Shown: positions 8,175-17,790, counted from the stretch's first letter. The stretch: 64,000 nt of DNA from Dactylosporangium sp. AC04546 (GCF_022095675.1 NZ_JAHYSG010000020.1:1-64000), one strand, 5' to 3'. Numbers and translations: made by a program. The notes: a model not told the origin generated them from the letters alone.

Positions 8175-10949
8175 TCAGGCGGGCACGATCTGGTAGGTCG
8201 CGCCTGCCTGGGTCGGGAAGGTGATGGTGCCGTTGGTCACCGTGTGGGCCACCGTGCCGCCGCCGGCTCGGGTGACCGTCACCGGGCGGGTGCCCCACGG
8301 ACTCAGCAGCGCGGCCGGCCGTCCCGCCTGGCTCACGATGTCCACGTACACCACCTGGCCGCCCGTGAGCTCGCTCGACACCAGGAACGCGTCCTTCTCG
8401 CGGAGGTTCACGAAGCGGGCGTTGCGCGACGCCGGCCAGACCGGGAAGACGCGGATCACGCCGTTGTCGCTCTGCAGGAGCAGGTTGTCGACGGCCTCCA
8501 CCGCGCCGGTCTTCTCCAGGCCGTGGAACGGGTCGACGATGCGCAGGTTGGGGCCGAGCTTCTGGTTGATCTGGCCCTTCAGCTGGTCGATCAGCGACGC
8601 GGCCGGGTAGCCGACGCGGGCCGCCTGCGTGAACACCTTCGGGAAGCTGTTGTCCTGGCCCCACGAGTTCATCGCGTTGAGGGTGTTGACCGCGATCTGC
8701 CGGTCGGCGGACGACGAGGCCAGGCCGAGGACCTCGCCGGGGTGGATGAACTCCAGGTTCACCGTGTTGTCGCCCGGGTGGATCAGCCGGGTGTCGGAGC
8801 CCTGGATGGTGCCGGCGTCGGCCAGCGCGAACACCGTCTGCCCGTTGTACGTCGTCGTCGGGGTGGGCGCCAGCCGGTTGAGGATGTCCTGCCAGGTCGT
8901 GCGCAGCGCGGCGTCGACGTTGAGCTCGGTCGACGCCGAGACCAGCGAGGCCAGGACGTACCGCAGCAGGCCCAGGTCGGGGCTGGAGTTGCGGCCCCAG
9001 GTGCCCTCGTGCGGGCCCGACCACAGGTGGTAGCGCTGGCCGTCGAACTCCAGCCAGCTCTGGAAGAACGCCGCCACCTCCTTCAGGAACGGGTACGCCG
9101 TGTTCTGCAGGAACGCCCGGTCGCGGGTGTAGTCGTAGTAGGCGACGTACTGCGTCGCCGCGAACAGCGCGTTGCCGACCTGCTGGTGGTAGTTGTTGTC
9201 GGCGGTCGAGCCGTAGGGTGCGATGCCGACGGGGAACAGCAGCCCGGCCGGCACGCCGCCGCTCGGGAAGCGGCGCGAGACGTAGTCGGGCTTGACCCGG
9301 TTCAGGTCCTGCCGGGCCCGCCGCCGCGCCTCGGGCACGTAGGCGCCGATCAGGTCGAAGTACGGCAGGGCCAGGTCGGTGCGGTTCGCCGAGTACACGC
9401 CGTAGAAGTTGGCCATGTAGTTGTAGTTGAGGTGCATGTCGCCGCTGAACTGGGGCGAGTCGCTGGTCGCCCAGATGCCGTAGAGGCCCGGTGACATCCG
9501 GCCCGCGCGGATCGAGGAGCCGAGCAGGTACAGGGCGCCGTAGTAGTACCGGTGCAGCACGTCGTCGCCGACGTTGAGGTACGACTTGAGCCAGTACTGC
9601 TTCCACCATTCGAGGTGGGTGGTGTACTGCGTGTCGAGCGAGCCGCCGCTCTGCGCGCCCACGAGCGACTGGGCCGAGGCGGCCGTCCCCGTCGGGTTCT
9701 GCCCGCCGCCGGCGACCGCGGTGACCAGCCGGACGGTCTGGCCGGGCGCGAGGTCGAAGGTGATCCGGGCGGTCGCGCCGGAGGCGGACGCGGCGCCGGT
9801 GCCGCCGATGAGCCGGGTGGCCAGCGACGCCTCCGACACCCAGTTCGTGCCGGACGGGGTGCGCCGGGTCGCCCACGTGGTCTGGCCGCTGACCCCGGCG
9901 GTGTTGGTGAACCCGGACCGCGCGTCGGCCGAGCCCGCGAACGTCTCGGCCTTCAGCTGGACGGTGGCGGTGCCGGTGGAGCGGATCTGGGTGACCACGA
10001 GGTTGTCGTTCGCGGCGGTCCAGGTCTTCATCGTCACCGGCTGCCCGCCGAGGGTCATCGTGGTGTCGACGTCGCCCTGCAGGATGTTCTGCTCCTCGCG
10101 GAACGCGCCCGCCGGGGGCGTGGTCGGGCCGGACCCCGGCCCGTAGAGCTCCAGCTGGCCGATGCGGCCCCGGGGGTTGGCCTGCGAGTCGGCCGTGGTG
10201 CCCTGGGTGGGTTCGGTGATGTTCAGCCGGAGGTACCGCATGCTCTGCGTGGCGATCGTGCGGTCGGTCGTGGACGCGGTGTTGTTGGTGACGGTGTCCA
10301 CGGTGGACCAGGACGCGCCGTCGGCGGACACCTGCAGCGTCCAGTTCTTCGTGTTGTTGGCCGTCTCCGCCGGGCGGGCCGCGCCGTCGTGGCGAATGAG
10401 GTACCGGTTGAAGGTCTTGGCGCTGCCGAGGTCGAGCGTGAGCGTCTGCGGCTTGCCGACCTCCGACACCCAGCCCTCGTAGCCGCTGGTCCACTGGCCG
10501 TTGACGGCCCGCGGCGGCGGGAAGCTCGGGTGGGAGCTGGAGGCGGTGGCGGTCGCGCCGAGCGCCAGGTTCCCCGCCGGGGCGGTGGCGACCGGCGCGA
10601 TCGTGACGCCGCCGAGGGCGACGAACGAGGGGTTCGGGTTGCCGGCCCAGAAGTTGCCCTTCGACACGTAGAACGTCTTGTACCCGGTGCCGCCGCCGGA
10701 CGTGACACCGATGTCACCGTTGCCGAGCAGCGCCGTGTCCGGCATCGACCGGCTGATCGCTCCGGCGTAGCTCTGGTTGGTCCACACGCCCCGGATGGGG
10801 CCGACCAGGTTCTGCACGTCGGTCCACTGCTGGGCCGGGGTGGGCGTCGCGGCCCGCGCGTCGGGGGCCGCGACGACGACGATCGCGGCGACCCCCGCGG
10901 CCAGCAGGCCGGTCGCTGCGGCGGTGACCCGCCTTCGGGTCCTGACCAT
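8175..10949 (-). CDS. Secreted GH95-like alpha-L-fucosidase-type glycosidase with F5/8 C domain
   Basis: A 924-residue exported protein. The signal peptide (1-33) ends ARA-ATPTPAQ. An N-terminal beta region, NQSYAGAISRSMPDTALLGNGDIGVT, matches the start of GH95-type enzymes. It is interrupted by an inserted F5/8 type C (CBM32-like) domain at about 126-270. The (alpha/alpha)6 region includes GDMHLNYNYMANFYGVY, resembling the Asn-x-Asn catalytic segment of GH95, and the segments HLWSGPHEGTWGRNSSPDLGL and IHPGEVLGL. ATG 10949 is chosen because AAAGGAG lies 8 bases upstream; ATG 10955 would be too close to it. It is the last gene of the sugar ABC operon. The exact substrate is uncertain; alpha-fucosidase or alpha-galactosidase activity is possible. 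Confidence 0.75.
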   Translation of the reverse strand: MVRTRRRVTAAATGLLAAGVAAIVVVAAPDARAATPTPAQQWTDVQNLVGPIRGVWTNQSYAGAISRSMPDTALLGNGDIGVTSGGGTGYKTFYVSKGNFWAGNPNPSFVALGGVTIAPVATAPAGNLALGATATASSSHPSFPPPRAVNGQWTSGYEGWVSEVGKPQTLTLDLGSAKTFNRYLIRHDGAARPAETANNTKNWTLQVSADGASWSTVDTVTNNTASTTDRTIATQSMRYLRLNITEPTQGTTADSQANPRGRIGQLELYGPGSGPTTPPAGAFREEQNILQGDVDTTMTLGGQPVTMKTWTAANDNLVVTQIRSTGTATVQLKAETFAGSADARSGFTNTAGVSGQTTWATRRTPSGTNWVSEASLATRLIGGTGAASASGATARITFDLAPGQTVRLVTAVAGGGQNPTGTAASAQSLVGAQSGGSLDTQYTTHLEWWKQYWLKSYLNVGDDVLHRYYYGALYLLGSSIRAGRMSPGLYGIWATSDSPQFSGDMHLNYNYMANFYGVYSANRTDLALPYFDLIGAYVPEARRRARQDLNRVKPDYVSRRFPSGGVPAGLLFPVGIAPYGSTADNNYHQQVGNALFAATQYVAYYDYTRDRAFLQNTAYPFLKEVAAFFQSWLEFDGQRYHLWSGPHEGTWGRNSSPDLGLLRYVLASLVSASTELNVDAALRTTWQDILNRLAPTPTTTYNGQTVFALADAGTIQGSDTRLIHPGDNTVNLEFIHPGEVLGLASSSADRQIAVNTLNAMNSWGQDNSFPKVFTQAARVGYPAASLIDQLKGQINQKLGPNLRIVDPFHGLEKTGAVEAVDNLLLQSDNGVIRVFPVWPASRNARFVNLREKDAFLVSSELTGGQVVYVDIVSQAGRPAALLSPWGTRPVTVTRAGGGTVAHTVTNGTITFPTQAGATYQIVPA

Positions 10950-11023
10950 GTGCATCGCTCCTTTCATCTGGCGGGACGATCGGATGTGCTGCCGATGTGC
11001 GGTGGTGCAGGATGTGCGGTGGT

Positions 11024-13615
11024 TCAGAGGGCTGTCCGGACGTTGTGGAGGGTGCCGGCGCCCGGCGCCGGGGGCCGGTGGGACGGCCCGGCGAAGCCGG
11101 CGTGCAGGCCGAACAGGCCGACCAGGACCGCCTCGGTGGCGGCGACGCCGGCGTTGCTGTCCCGGTTGGCGACGCCGCGCTCGGCGACCCGGAACCGGCC
11201 GCCGCCGACGGCCTCCATCGCCTGGCCCCACACCGCGCCGGACGCGGCGGCGTGCAGGCGCGACAGCAGCCCGATGGCGAGGTCCGGCCGGCCGAGCCGG
11301 GTCAGGCCGTAGGCGGTGGCGCCGGGCCACGCGCCGAACGCGCCGGCGGCGCCGTGGTCGGGCCGGTCGGAGCGCGGCGCGACCGGGTCGTCGGGGGACA
11401 GGGCCCGCATCCAGTCGCCGTCGAGCAGGTGGTCGGCAACGAAGCGGACCATCTCGTCACGCATCGCCGGGGTGAGGTCCTCGGCCAGTTCGGCGGCGAC
11501 GAACACGAAGTCGAGCACGTGCCCGATCGTCTCGTCGCCCTCGGGGTGGGCGATGTTCCAGCGGCCGCCGCCCGCGTACTGCCCGAGGACCGCCGCCGCC
11601 AGCTCGTCCGCGTCGGCGTCGGCCCGGGCGGCCTCCTCGGCGAGGCCCGGGTCGAGGTGGCGCAGCAGCACCGCGAGGGCGCGGAGCATGCCCGCGTAGC
11701 CGGCGTTGAACGACACCACCGCGTCGCGGTAGTTCGGCACGCACTCGAGCAGTTCCCAGGCGTCGCGGCCCAGGTCGACCAGGACTCGGGCGCCGAACGC
11801 GGCGCGGCGCGTCCGGGGGCGGTACGCCATCGCGCGCAGATGGTCGAGGACCGTTGCGTCGCCCGCCTTCTCGGCCAGGAGTTCGACGTCGCCGGTGACG
11901 CCGACGTAGGCCTGGACCGTGCGGAACAGCGCGTGGTCGTTGGCCGCGTAGTGGTTGCCGACGGGCAGCAGGTTGCGGGTGTCGAACGAGTGGCAGTGGT
12001 CGTACGGCTGGGCGAGCGCGGCGAGGATCCACGCGCGCAGCCCGGCCGGCTCCAGCAGCGCCGCGGTGTGCGCCCACTCCGACTGGTCCCAGAAGAACGT
12101 CGTCGTCGGGCCGAGCCGCGGCCCGCCGGTGAGGAACACCGGCCCGATCGGGCTCACGCCGGTGTTGCGCAGGTAGACGGCCAGCAGCGCGCCGAGGTAG
12201 TAGGTGCGGGCCAGCCCGGCGGGCGCGCCGGTGAGGGTCGGCAGGTGGCCGGAGAACTCGGCGTTGCCGGGTGTGAAGGCGCTGGCCCACGTCGCCCGCC
12301 ACCGGTCGGCGACGCCCGCGACGGCGCCGTCGAACCGTGCCGCGGCGGCGGTCGCCGCCGTGACCGAGCGCGCACGGTCGCGCGACACCGCCAGTACGAC
12401 GCCCACCTCCACGGCGGCGTCGGGCTCCATGGTGACGAACCACCGGGCCACCGCCCCGCCGCCGTGCAGCACGAGCTCGTCGGGTGCGGCGGCGAACGCG
12501 TAGGCGGACACGGCGGGGCTGCGCCGGTCGTGGACGACCACGACGCCGTCGTCCACGGTGGACGTCCAGCGCTGGGCGCCCCACCACGGCTGGGTCCACG
12601 CGACGGGGACGCCGTCGACGCTGAGCTCGGCCCCGTCGCCGGTGATCCGGGCGGCGAGCCGGTGCCACTGCCCGGCCCGCAACGGCCGGTCGGCGACCAC
12701 GAGCTCCCCGCCGGCCCGCAGCCACGGCCGGCCGCCGGCCAGACCGAACTGGGCCGAGTCGGGGTGGTTGCCGTGGGTCAGGATGACGCCGGTCTCGCCG
12801 TCGGCGGCCGGGCGCACCTCGAACCGCAGCACCGCGCCGGGCCCGAGCGCGACCGGTTCGAGGCGCCGCTCGGCGGTGCGCTCGGCCAGCTCGAAGACGC
12901 CGGGGACGATCGTCGGGCGGCCGGTCTCCGGCAGCACCGTGATCGCCCGCACCGACGCGAGGACCGACGGGGCCCGGGTGCGGCCGCTGTCCGGGGTGGA
13001 GTGGTCCGGCAGCTCGGTCTCCAGGAGCATCGGCGCGGTGTCCTCGTCGCGCTGAATGCCGGGGATGCGCGGGCTGCCGAGGCGCAGCCGGCGCGGGTCG
13101 GCGGCGAGCAGGTGCGCGTGGCGCGGGGCGTCGGCGAGGACCTCGGCCCGGACGCGTTCGGTGGTGTAGTAGTCGTGGTGGTGCCCGGCGCTCCACGGGG
13201 TGCCGTAGAGCCAGCCCCAGTCGACCTCGCTGTGCGCGATCGGCGCGAACAGCTCCTGCTCGACGGTGACGGCGACCGGCTCGGCGCCGCGGTTGACGAG
13301 CCTCGTGCGCCAGTAGGCGGCGTGCTGTTCATAGCCGAGCCGGGTGTCGGTCTCCACGGCCAGGTCGCCGGCGGCACCGGCCCGCCGCACGCCCCACGGG
13401 GCCCAGCGGAGCCGGTCGGCGCGGACCGTGCGGCCGTCGACCCGCAGGACGCCGGTGTGGTAGCCCCCGCTGTACGGTGGCATCGCGAGCCAGGACAGGG
13501 ACGTGAGGTCCTCGTTGACGTGGGCCTGGCCCCACTGGTTGCGCAGCGACGGCAGGTGCGCGAGGTCGCCGCGGCCGAGCCAGTCGCCGGCGAGGTCGTC
13601 CAGCGGGGGGATCAT
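11024..13615 (-). CDS. Intracellular (alpha/alpha)6-barrel glycoside hydrolase (MGH1/GH63-like)
   Basis: An 863-residue protein with no signal peptide. The N-terminal half is beta-rich and contains a concanavalin/LamG-like sandwich (about 265-365, including GQWHRLAARITGDGAELSVDG). The C-terminal half is an (alpha/alpha)6 toroid with TTTFFWDQSEWAHTAALLEPAGL and AWPGATAYGLTRLGRPDLAIGLL, typical of glucosidase/trehalase-like GH63-GH37 superfamily members. It follows the second permease by 7 bases in the same operon. An enzyme acting inside the cell on the imported oligosaccharide is the natural reading, but the specificity is not readable from sequence. Confidence 0.7.
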   Translation of the reverse strand: MIPPLDDLAGDWLGRGDLAHLPSLRNQWGQAHVNEDLTSLSWLAMPPYSGGYHTGVLRVDGRTVRADRLRWAPWGVRRAGAAGDLAVETDTRLGYEQHAAYWRTRLVNRGAEPVAVTVEQELFAPIAHSEVDWGWLYGTPWSAGHHHDYYTTERVRAEVLADAPRHAHLLAADPRRLRLGSPRIPGIQRDEDTAPMLLETELPDHSTPDSGRTRAPSVLASVRAITVLPETGRPTIVPGVFELAERTAERRLEPVALGPGAVLRFEVRPAADGETGVILTHGNHPDSAQFGLAGGRPWLRAGGELVVADRPLRAGQWHRLAARITGDGAELSVDGVPVAWTQPWWGAQRWTSTVDDGVVVVHDRRSPAVSAYAFAAAPDELVLHGGGAVARWFVTMEPDAAVEVGVVLAVSRDRARSVTAATAAAARFDGAVAGVADRWRATWASAFTPGNAEFSGHLPTLTGAPAGLARTYYLGALLAVYLRNTGVSPIGPVFLTGGPRLGPTTTFFWDQSEWAHTAALLEPAGLRAWILAALAQPYDHCHSFDTRNLLPVGNHYAANDHALFRTVQAYVGVTGDVELLAEKAGDATVLDHLRAMAYRPRTRRAAFGARVLVDLGRDAWELLECVPNYRDAVVSFNAGYAGMLRALAVLLRHLDPGLAEEAARADADADELAAAVLGQYAGGGRWNIAHPEGDETIGHVLDFVFVAAELAEDLTPAMRDEMVRFVADHLLDGDWMRALSPDDPVAPRSDRPDHGAAGAFGAWPGATAYGLTRLGRPDLAIGLLSRLHAAASGAVWGQAMEAVGGGRFRVAERGVANRDSNAGVAATEAVLVGLFGLHAGFAGPSHRPPAPGAGTLHNVRTAL

Positions 13616-13622
13616 TTCCGGA

Positions 13623-14444
13623 TCACTTCGAGGCTCCTGACATCAGGCCGTGGATGAACTCGCGCTGACTGACCAGGTAGCCGACCACCGGGATGATCGC
13701 GGCGAGGAACATGATGCCGAACAGCTGGCCGTAGTCGGTCGAGTAGGTGCCGACGGAGAGGTAGACACCGGTCGTGATGGTCTGGCCCTTGAGCGGGCCG
13801 AGGATGAACAGCGGGTTGAGGAAGTCGTTCCACACCCACAGGCCGAGGAAGATGGCCACGGTCGCGGTGGCCGGGCGCACCATCGGGAACACCACCCGCC
13901 ACCAGACCCGCAGGTCGGAGGCGCCGTCGACGCGGGCCGCCTCGATCACCTCGCGGGGCACGCCGCGCAGGAAGCCGACGTAGACGAACACGGCGAAGGA
14001 CAGGTAGCCGCCGCCCACGTTGGACAGCACGAGCCCGGTGTACGTGTGCTGGAGACCGACCGACTGCAGCAGCCCGACGATCGGCAGGAGCACCACCTGG
14101 GGCGGCACCATCAGGCCGAGCGCGAACATCGCCAGCAGCGCCGCCCTGATCCGGGGCGAGCGCTCCGAGATGTAGAAGCTCACGGCGCTGGACAGCGGGA
14201 TCAGGACGATCACCGACGCGGCGGTGACGACCACCGAGTTGATGAGGCCGGCCTGCACCAGCAGGTCCGGGCGCTGCAGCGCCCGGGCGAGGTTGCCCAA
14301 CGTGAACGGGGCCGGCGGCGCGGCCGGGTTGGCGAGGATCTGCCGCTGGTCCTTGAACGCGTTGACGAGGGCCAGGTAGATCGGCAGGCAGAACAGCAGC
14401 GTCGCCAGCCAGGCGAAGCCCGTGTGGAACCGCCGGCGGGTCAC
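13623..14444 (-). CDS. Sugar ABC transporter permease (MalG type)
   Basis: A 273-residue inner-membrane permease of the carbohydrate CUT1 family with six transmembrane segments. The EAA loop that contacts the ATPase reads EVIEAARVDGASDLRVWWRVVFPMVRP. The start is GTG 14444, which overlaps the stop of the other permease (GTGA) and has GGGAGG a few bases upstream; a longer in-frame extension is only shadow sequence. The operon carries no ATPase gene, so the transporter probably uses a shared MsiK-like ATPase encoded elsewhere, as is usual in actinobacteria. Confidence 0.95.
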   Translation of the reverse strand: MTRRRFHTGFAWLATLLFCLPIYLALVNAFKDQRQILANPAAPPAPFTLGNLARALQRPDLLVQAGLINSVVVTAASVIVLIPLSSAVSFYISERSPRIRAALLAMFALGLMVPPQVVLLPIVGLLQSVGLQHTYTGLVLSNVGGGYLSFAVFVYVGFLRGVPREVIEAARVDGASDLRVWWRVVFPMVRPATATVAIFLGLWVWNDFLNPLFILGPLKGQTITTGVYLSVGTYSTDYGQLFGIMFLAAIIPVVGYLVSQREFIHGLMSGASK

Positions 14445-15313
14445 AGCCGGACCTCCCGTCTGCGCAGCAGGAACGTGACGGTGTAGGCGACCCCGGCGGT
14501 CAGCGCGAGCAGCAGCATCGCGACCGCGGAGGAGTAGCCGAAGAGGTTCTGGGTGAACGCGACCTCGAGCAGGTAGTACGCCGTCGACTGGGTGGTGTTC
14601 GCCGGGCCGCCGCCGGTCAGCACGGCGATCACGTCGTACAGCTTGAACGTAGTGATGAGGCACAGGACCACGTTGATCGTCATGCCGGGCGCGATCATCG
14701 GCAGCGTGACCGTGCGGAAGCGCTCGAACGCGCCGGCGCCGTCGACCCGCGCGGCCTCGTACAGCTCCGGCGGCACCGTGCGCAGCGCCGCCGAGTACAC
14801 GACGGTGGCGAACGCGATCGTCATCCAGCTCACCACCGCGCAGATCGACAGCGTGGCGAGGTTCGTGCTGCCCAGCCACGCGGTGCCGCTCGTCACGCCG
14901 ACCTGGGCGAGGGCGGCGTTGAGCAGGCCGTTCTGGGTGAGGATGCTGCGCCAGATGAACGCGACGATGACGCCGGAGAGCACCTGCGGGACGAACACCA
15001 GCGTCCGCATCACCCGGTAGTTGCGGGTGTCGCGGTTGAGCAGCAGCGCGAACGCCAGCCCGAACACGTTGGCGACGGCGGTCACCACGACGACGACCAG
15101 CAGCGTGAACTGCAGTGTCGCGAGCAGCCGGTCGTCGTCGAAGAGGTCCGCGTAGTTGCGCAGGCCGACGAACGCGCTGTCCGCCTTGAGCGGGTTGCGG
15201 TCGGTGAAGCTGAGGAACAGGCTGCGGCCCAGGGGGTACAGCAGGAACAGCACGTAGAGGAGGACCGCGAGCCAGGCGATGGGGGCGAGGCCTCGGCCTT
15301 GCCGCCGCTTCAC
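14441..15313 (-). CDS. Sugar ABC transporter permease (MalF type)
   Basis: A 290-residue permease of the CUT1 family with six membrane segments, starting LAPIAWLAVLLYVLFLLYPL. The EAA motif is ELYEAARVDGAGAFERFRTVTLPMIAPG, and the family tail TGGGPANTTQSTAYYLLEVAF is present. GTG 15313 overlaps the stop of the binding-protein gene (GTGA). Together with the MalG-type subunit it forms the membrane channel for the sugar bound by the lipoprotein encoded upstream. Confidence 0.95.
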   Translation of the reverse strand: MKRRQGRGLAPIAWLAVLLYVLFLLYPLGRSLFLSFTDRNPLKADSAFVGLRNYADLFDDDRLLATLQFTLLVVVVVTAVANVFGLAFALLLNRDTRNYRVMRTLVFVPQVLSGVIVAFIWRSILTQNGLLNAALAQVGVTSGTAWLGSTNLATLSICAVVSWMTIAFATVVYSAALRTVPPELYEAARVDGAGAFERFRTVTLPMIAPGMTINVVLCLITTFKLYDVIAVLTGGGPANTTQSTAYYLLEVAFTQNLFGYSSAVAMLLLALTAGVAYTVTFLLRRREVRL

Positions 15314-16587
15314 TGCTTGACGGCCTTGTCCCACGCCGTGTCGAGGGCGGCGAGCTGGGCCTTGACGTCGTCGTTGGTGAACAGCTGCTGGGACAGCGCG
15401 TAGAACAGGTCGGAGACCCCGGGCGGCAGGGCGTCGTCGTTGTTGACCCAGCCGATCGAGCTCACCTTCGTGTTGCTCTCCTGCACGTACTTGTAGCAGT
15501 CGGTGAACACCGGGGTGACCTTCGCGCCGAAGTCCTCCAGCTTGACGGTCTTGAGCATGGGGAACGCCCCGTCGGTCTCGATGAGGGTCTTCAGGTTGTT
15601 CGGCGAGAGCGACCAGGCCTTGGCGAACTCGGCGGCCTTGGCGGCGTTGGGCGACTTGGCGTGGACGCTCGTGGTGCCCCCGACGTTGAACGGCACGACC
15701 GGCTTGCCGTCCTCGGTCGGCAGCAGGAACGCACCGAAACTCGCGGCCTGCGCGGCGCTGATCTGGCCGATGAACCAGCTGCCCATGAGGTACATGCCGG
15801 ACTTGCCGTCCAGGAACTGCTTGTTGGCGTCGACGTAGTTCACGCCGAGCGCGCCGTTGCCGAACGCGCCGGCCTTGACCAGGTCGCGCTGCCGGGTGAC
15901 GGCGGCGACCATGTCGGCGTCGGTGAACTTCACCGTGTTCGCGTAGCGGTCCTTGACCCAGTTGGGGTTCTTGCCGAGGACGTGCGCGCTGACCAGGCCG
16001 ACGAGCGGCATGCTGGCCGACCAGGGCTCGGCGCCGGCGAGCTGGATCGGGGTGACGCCTGCGGTCTTGAGCTTGTTCGCGACGTCGGCGAACTGGGCCC
16101 AGGTGGTCGGCACCTGCAGGTTGTGCTTCGCGAAGAGGTCCCGGTTGTAGAAGACCATCGGCAGGATCTGCGAGTTGGTCGGCGGGATGTAGGTCTTGCC
16201 GTTGATCGCGTTGCCGTTGGGCTGCAGGAAGTTGGCGTCGAGCCAGGCCTGGTCGAACGGCTGCAGCAGGCCGGCCTCGAGGAAGTCCTTCGGGTTGATC
16301 GAGGCGAGGACGTCGGGGAACTGGCCGGAGGCCTGCAGCTGCTTGGCGTAGGCGTTGCGGTCGCTGGTCGGCGCGACGATCTTCTTGACCGAGACGCCGG
16401 TGAGGTTCTTGGTGGCGTCGGTGATCGAGTCGTCCCAGAACTTGGCGGTCAGCGCCGGGGTCTCGAACGTGAGGAAGGTGAGGGTGGTGCCGCCCTGCGA
16501 CCCGCCGGACTCGCCGGGAGAGCAGCCGGCGGTGGCGGCGAGCGCGGCGGTGGACAGGGCGGAGATCAGGAACTCGCGACGGTGCAC
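15310..16587 (-). CDS. Extracellular sugar-binding lipoprotein (CUT1 family)
   Basis: A 425-residue solute-binding protein anchored outside the membrane. The N-terminus HRREFLISALSTAALAATAGC combines a twin-arginine-like motif with a lipobox ending at Cys22, so Tat export and lipidation are likely. The rest is a SBP_bac_1 fold with FPDVLASINPKDFLEAGLLQPFDQ near 90-115 and GTTSVHAKSPNAAKAAEFAKAWSL. GTG 16587 has an excellent AGGAGG site 5 bases upstream; the upstream ATG extension is not needed. It is the first gene of the minus-strand operon and is divergent from the LacI regulator, its likely repressor. Confidence 0.94.
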   Translation of the reverse strand: MHRREFLISALSTAALAATAGCSPGESGGSQGGTTLTFLTFETPALTAKFWDDSITDATKNLTGVSVKKIVAPTSDRNAYAKQLQASGQFPDVLASINPKDFLEAGLLQPFDQAWLDANFLQPNGNAINGKTYIPPTNSQILPMVFYNRDLFAKHNLQVPTTWAQFADVANKLKTAGVTPIQLAGAEPWSASMPLVGLVSAHVLGKNPNWVKDRYANTVKFTDADMVAAVTRQRDLVKAGAFGNGALGVNYVDANKQFLDGKSGMYLMGSWFIGQISAAQAASFGAFLLPTEDGKPVVPFNVGGTTSVHAKSPNAAKAAEFAKAWSLSPNNLKTLIETDGAFPMLKTVKLEDFGAKVTPVFTDCYKYVQESNTKVSSIGWVNNDDALPPGVSDLFYALSQQLFTNDDVKAQLAALDTAWDKAVKQ

Positions 16588-16657
16588 GGATGCCTCCTGG
16601 GCGAGATAACGTCGGCCCGGCCTGAGGCCAGACTGGGGCCGGTGGGGTGGTGGGGGG

Positions 16658-16687
16658 ACCATACGACCGCCAAACATCGGATGTCAA
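16658..16687 (-). promoter_or_regulatory. Promoter of the sugar ABC operon
   Basis: On the minus strand a consensus -35 TTGACA (complement of 16682-16687) is followed by an 18-base spacer and TATGGT (complement of 16658-16663), which matches the sigma-70 pattern well. It drives the binding-protein operon. The LacI-type palindrome starts 17 bases upstream. A partial copy of the operator (GAGATAACGT, 16603-16612) lies in the leader downstream. Confidence 0.75.
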
Positions 16688-16690
16688 TGG

Positions 16691-16718
16691 TTTACAAAAC
16701 CCGAGATAACGTTATCTT
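16691..16718 (+). promoter_or_regulatory. LacI-type operator inside the regulator promoter
   Basis: A perfect 14-base palindrome AGATAACGTTATCT (16704-16717) with the central CG typical of LacI/GalR operators. It overlaps a plus-strand promoter, -35 TTTACA (16691-16696), 16-base spacer, -10 TATCTT (16713-16718), that would read into the regulator gene at 16789. Autorepression together with control of the divergent ABC operon is the natural inference. A half-site repeat (GAGATAACGT) lies at 16603-16612. Confidence 0.8.
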
Positions 16719-16788
16719 GAGTGCCTCAGCGTTGACACATGGGATGAATCCAGCGCGCTACGCTGCTCTCCACTTCGAAGGGAGTCGA

Positions 16789-17790
16789 ATGCCCCGTCGC
16801 AAGCGGCCGACCATGAACGACGTCGCCCAGCACGCCGGCGTCGCGCTGCGCACGGTCTCCCGGGTGGTGAACGAGGACCCGACGGTCGGCGCCGAGTTCG
16901 CCAACCGGGTCCGGGCGGCCATCTCGGTGCTCGGCTACACCCCGGACGAGCGGGCCCGGCAGCTGCGCGGCGGCCGGAGCGGGCTGATCGGCGCGGCGGT
17001 GCGCAACCTCTCGGCCGGGCACCCGGTGCTCGGCTCGCTCGACGCCGCCGCCCGCGCGCACGGCTTCACCGTGCACGCCACCGCGACCGCCGACGAGGTC
17101 GACCGGGAGCGCGAGGTGGTCATCTCGATGTGCGGCCGGCACCTCGACGGGATCGTCCTGGAGCCGGTCGGGGACAACCACCAGTACCTCGGCCCCGAGC
17201 TCGAGGCGGGCACGCCGGTCGTCGCGTTCGACCGCCCGGCCGGCGGCATCACGGTCGACACGGTCGTCTCCGACAACGCCGCCGGCATCGGCACCGCGTT
17301 CCGGCACCTGCGCGCCCACGGGCACCGCCGCATCGCCTACATCGGCGACCATGAGCGCATCTTCACCGGCCACGAGCGGGCCGCGGCGTTCCGGGCCTGC
17401 ATGGCCGCGACCGGCGAGCCGGTCACCGGCCTGACCCACCCGGGCGCCGTCGAGCCGGCCCGGATTCTCGGCGCGCTCGACGCGGTGCTGCACGGCCCGG
17501 ATCCGGCCACGGCGCTCATCACCGGCAACGCCTCCACGACGTTCGAGGTGCTGCGCCACCTCGGCCCCGCGGCGGCGACGGTGGCCATCGTCGGCTTCGA
17601 CGACTTCCCCCTGGCCGACCTGCTCCAGCCGGCCCTCACGGTGATCGCCCAGGACAGCGAGACCATCGGGCGTACCGCGATCGAGCTGCTGCGCCAGCGG
17701 GCCGCCGACCACGCGCGGCCCGTGCAGACCGTCACCGTCGGCGTGGAGCTCGTCGTGCGCGGCTCGGGGGAGCGCCCGCCGACCCGGTGA
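16789..17790 (+). CDS. LacI-family transcriptional regulator of the sugar operon
   Basis: A 333-residue repressor-type regulator. The N-terminal helix-turn-helix reads TMNDVAQHAGVALRTVSRVVN, with a hinge helix ERARQLRG near 55-62. The effector domain keeps the family landmarks GIVLEPVGD, HLRAHGHRRIAYIGD and AIVGFDDFPLADLLQPALTVI. ATG 16789 has GAAGGGAG 5 bases upstream. Its gene is divergent from the sugar ABC/glycosidase operon and a perfect operator lies between them, so it very probably senses an oligosaccharide or sugar released by the encoded enzymes. Confidence 0.95.
   Translation: MPRRKRPTMNDVAQHAGVALRTVSRVVNEDPTVGAEFANRVRAAISVLGYTPDERARQLRGGRSGLIGAAVRNLSAGHPVLGSLDAAARAHGFTVHATATADEVDREREVVISMCGRHLDGIVLEPVGDNHQYLGPELEAGTPVVAFDRPAGGITVDTVVSDNAAGIGTAFRHLRAHGHRRIAYIGDHERIFTGHERAAAFRACMAATGEPVTGLTHPGAVEPARILGALDAVLHGPDPATALITGNASTTFEVLRHLGPAAATVAIVGFDDFPLADLLQPALTVIAQDSETIGRTAIELLRQRAADHARPVQTVTVGVELVVRGSGERPPTR

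Noticed and set aside
6022..10494. A 1490-codon minus-strand open frame over the GH5 and GH95-like genes
   Set aside because: It lies antisense to well-supported glycosidase genes, is made of Arg/Ala/Gly/Val-rich shadow sequence and has no domain. Long antisense frames are expected at this GC content.
10997..13657. An 886-codon plus-strand frame opposite the (alpha/alpha)6 glycosidase
   Set aside because: Arg/Val/Gly-rich shadow with no start signal. The minus-strand gene has clear family motifs and operon spacing.
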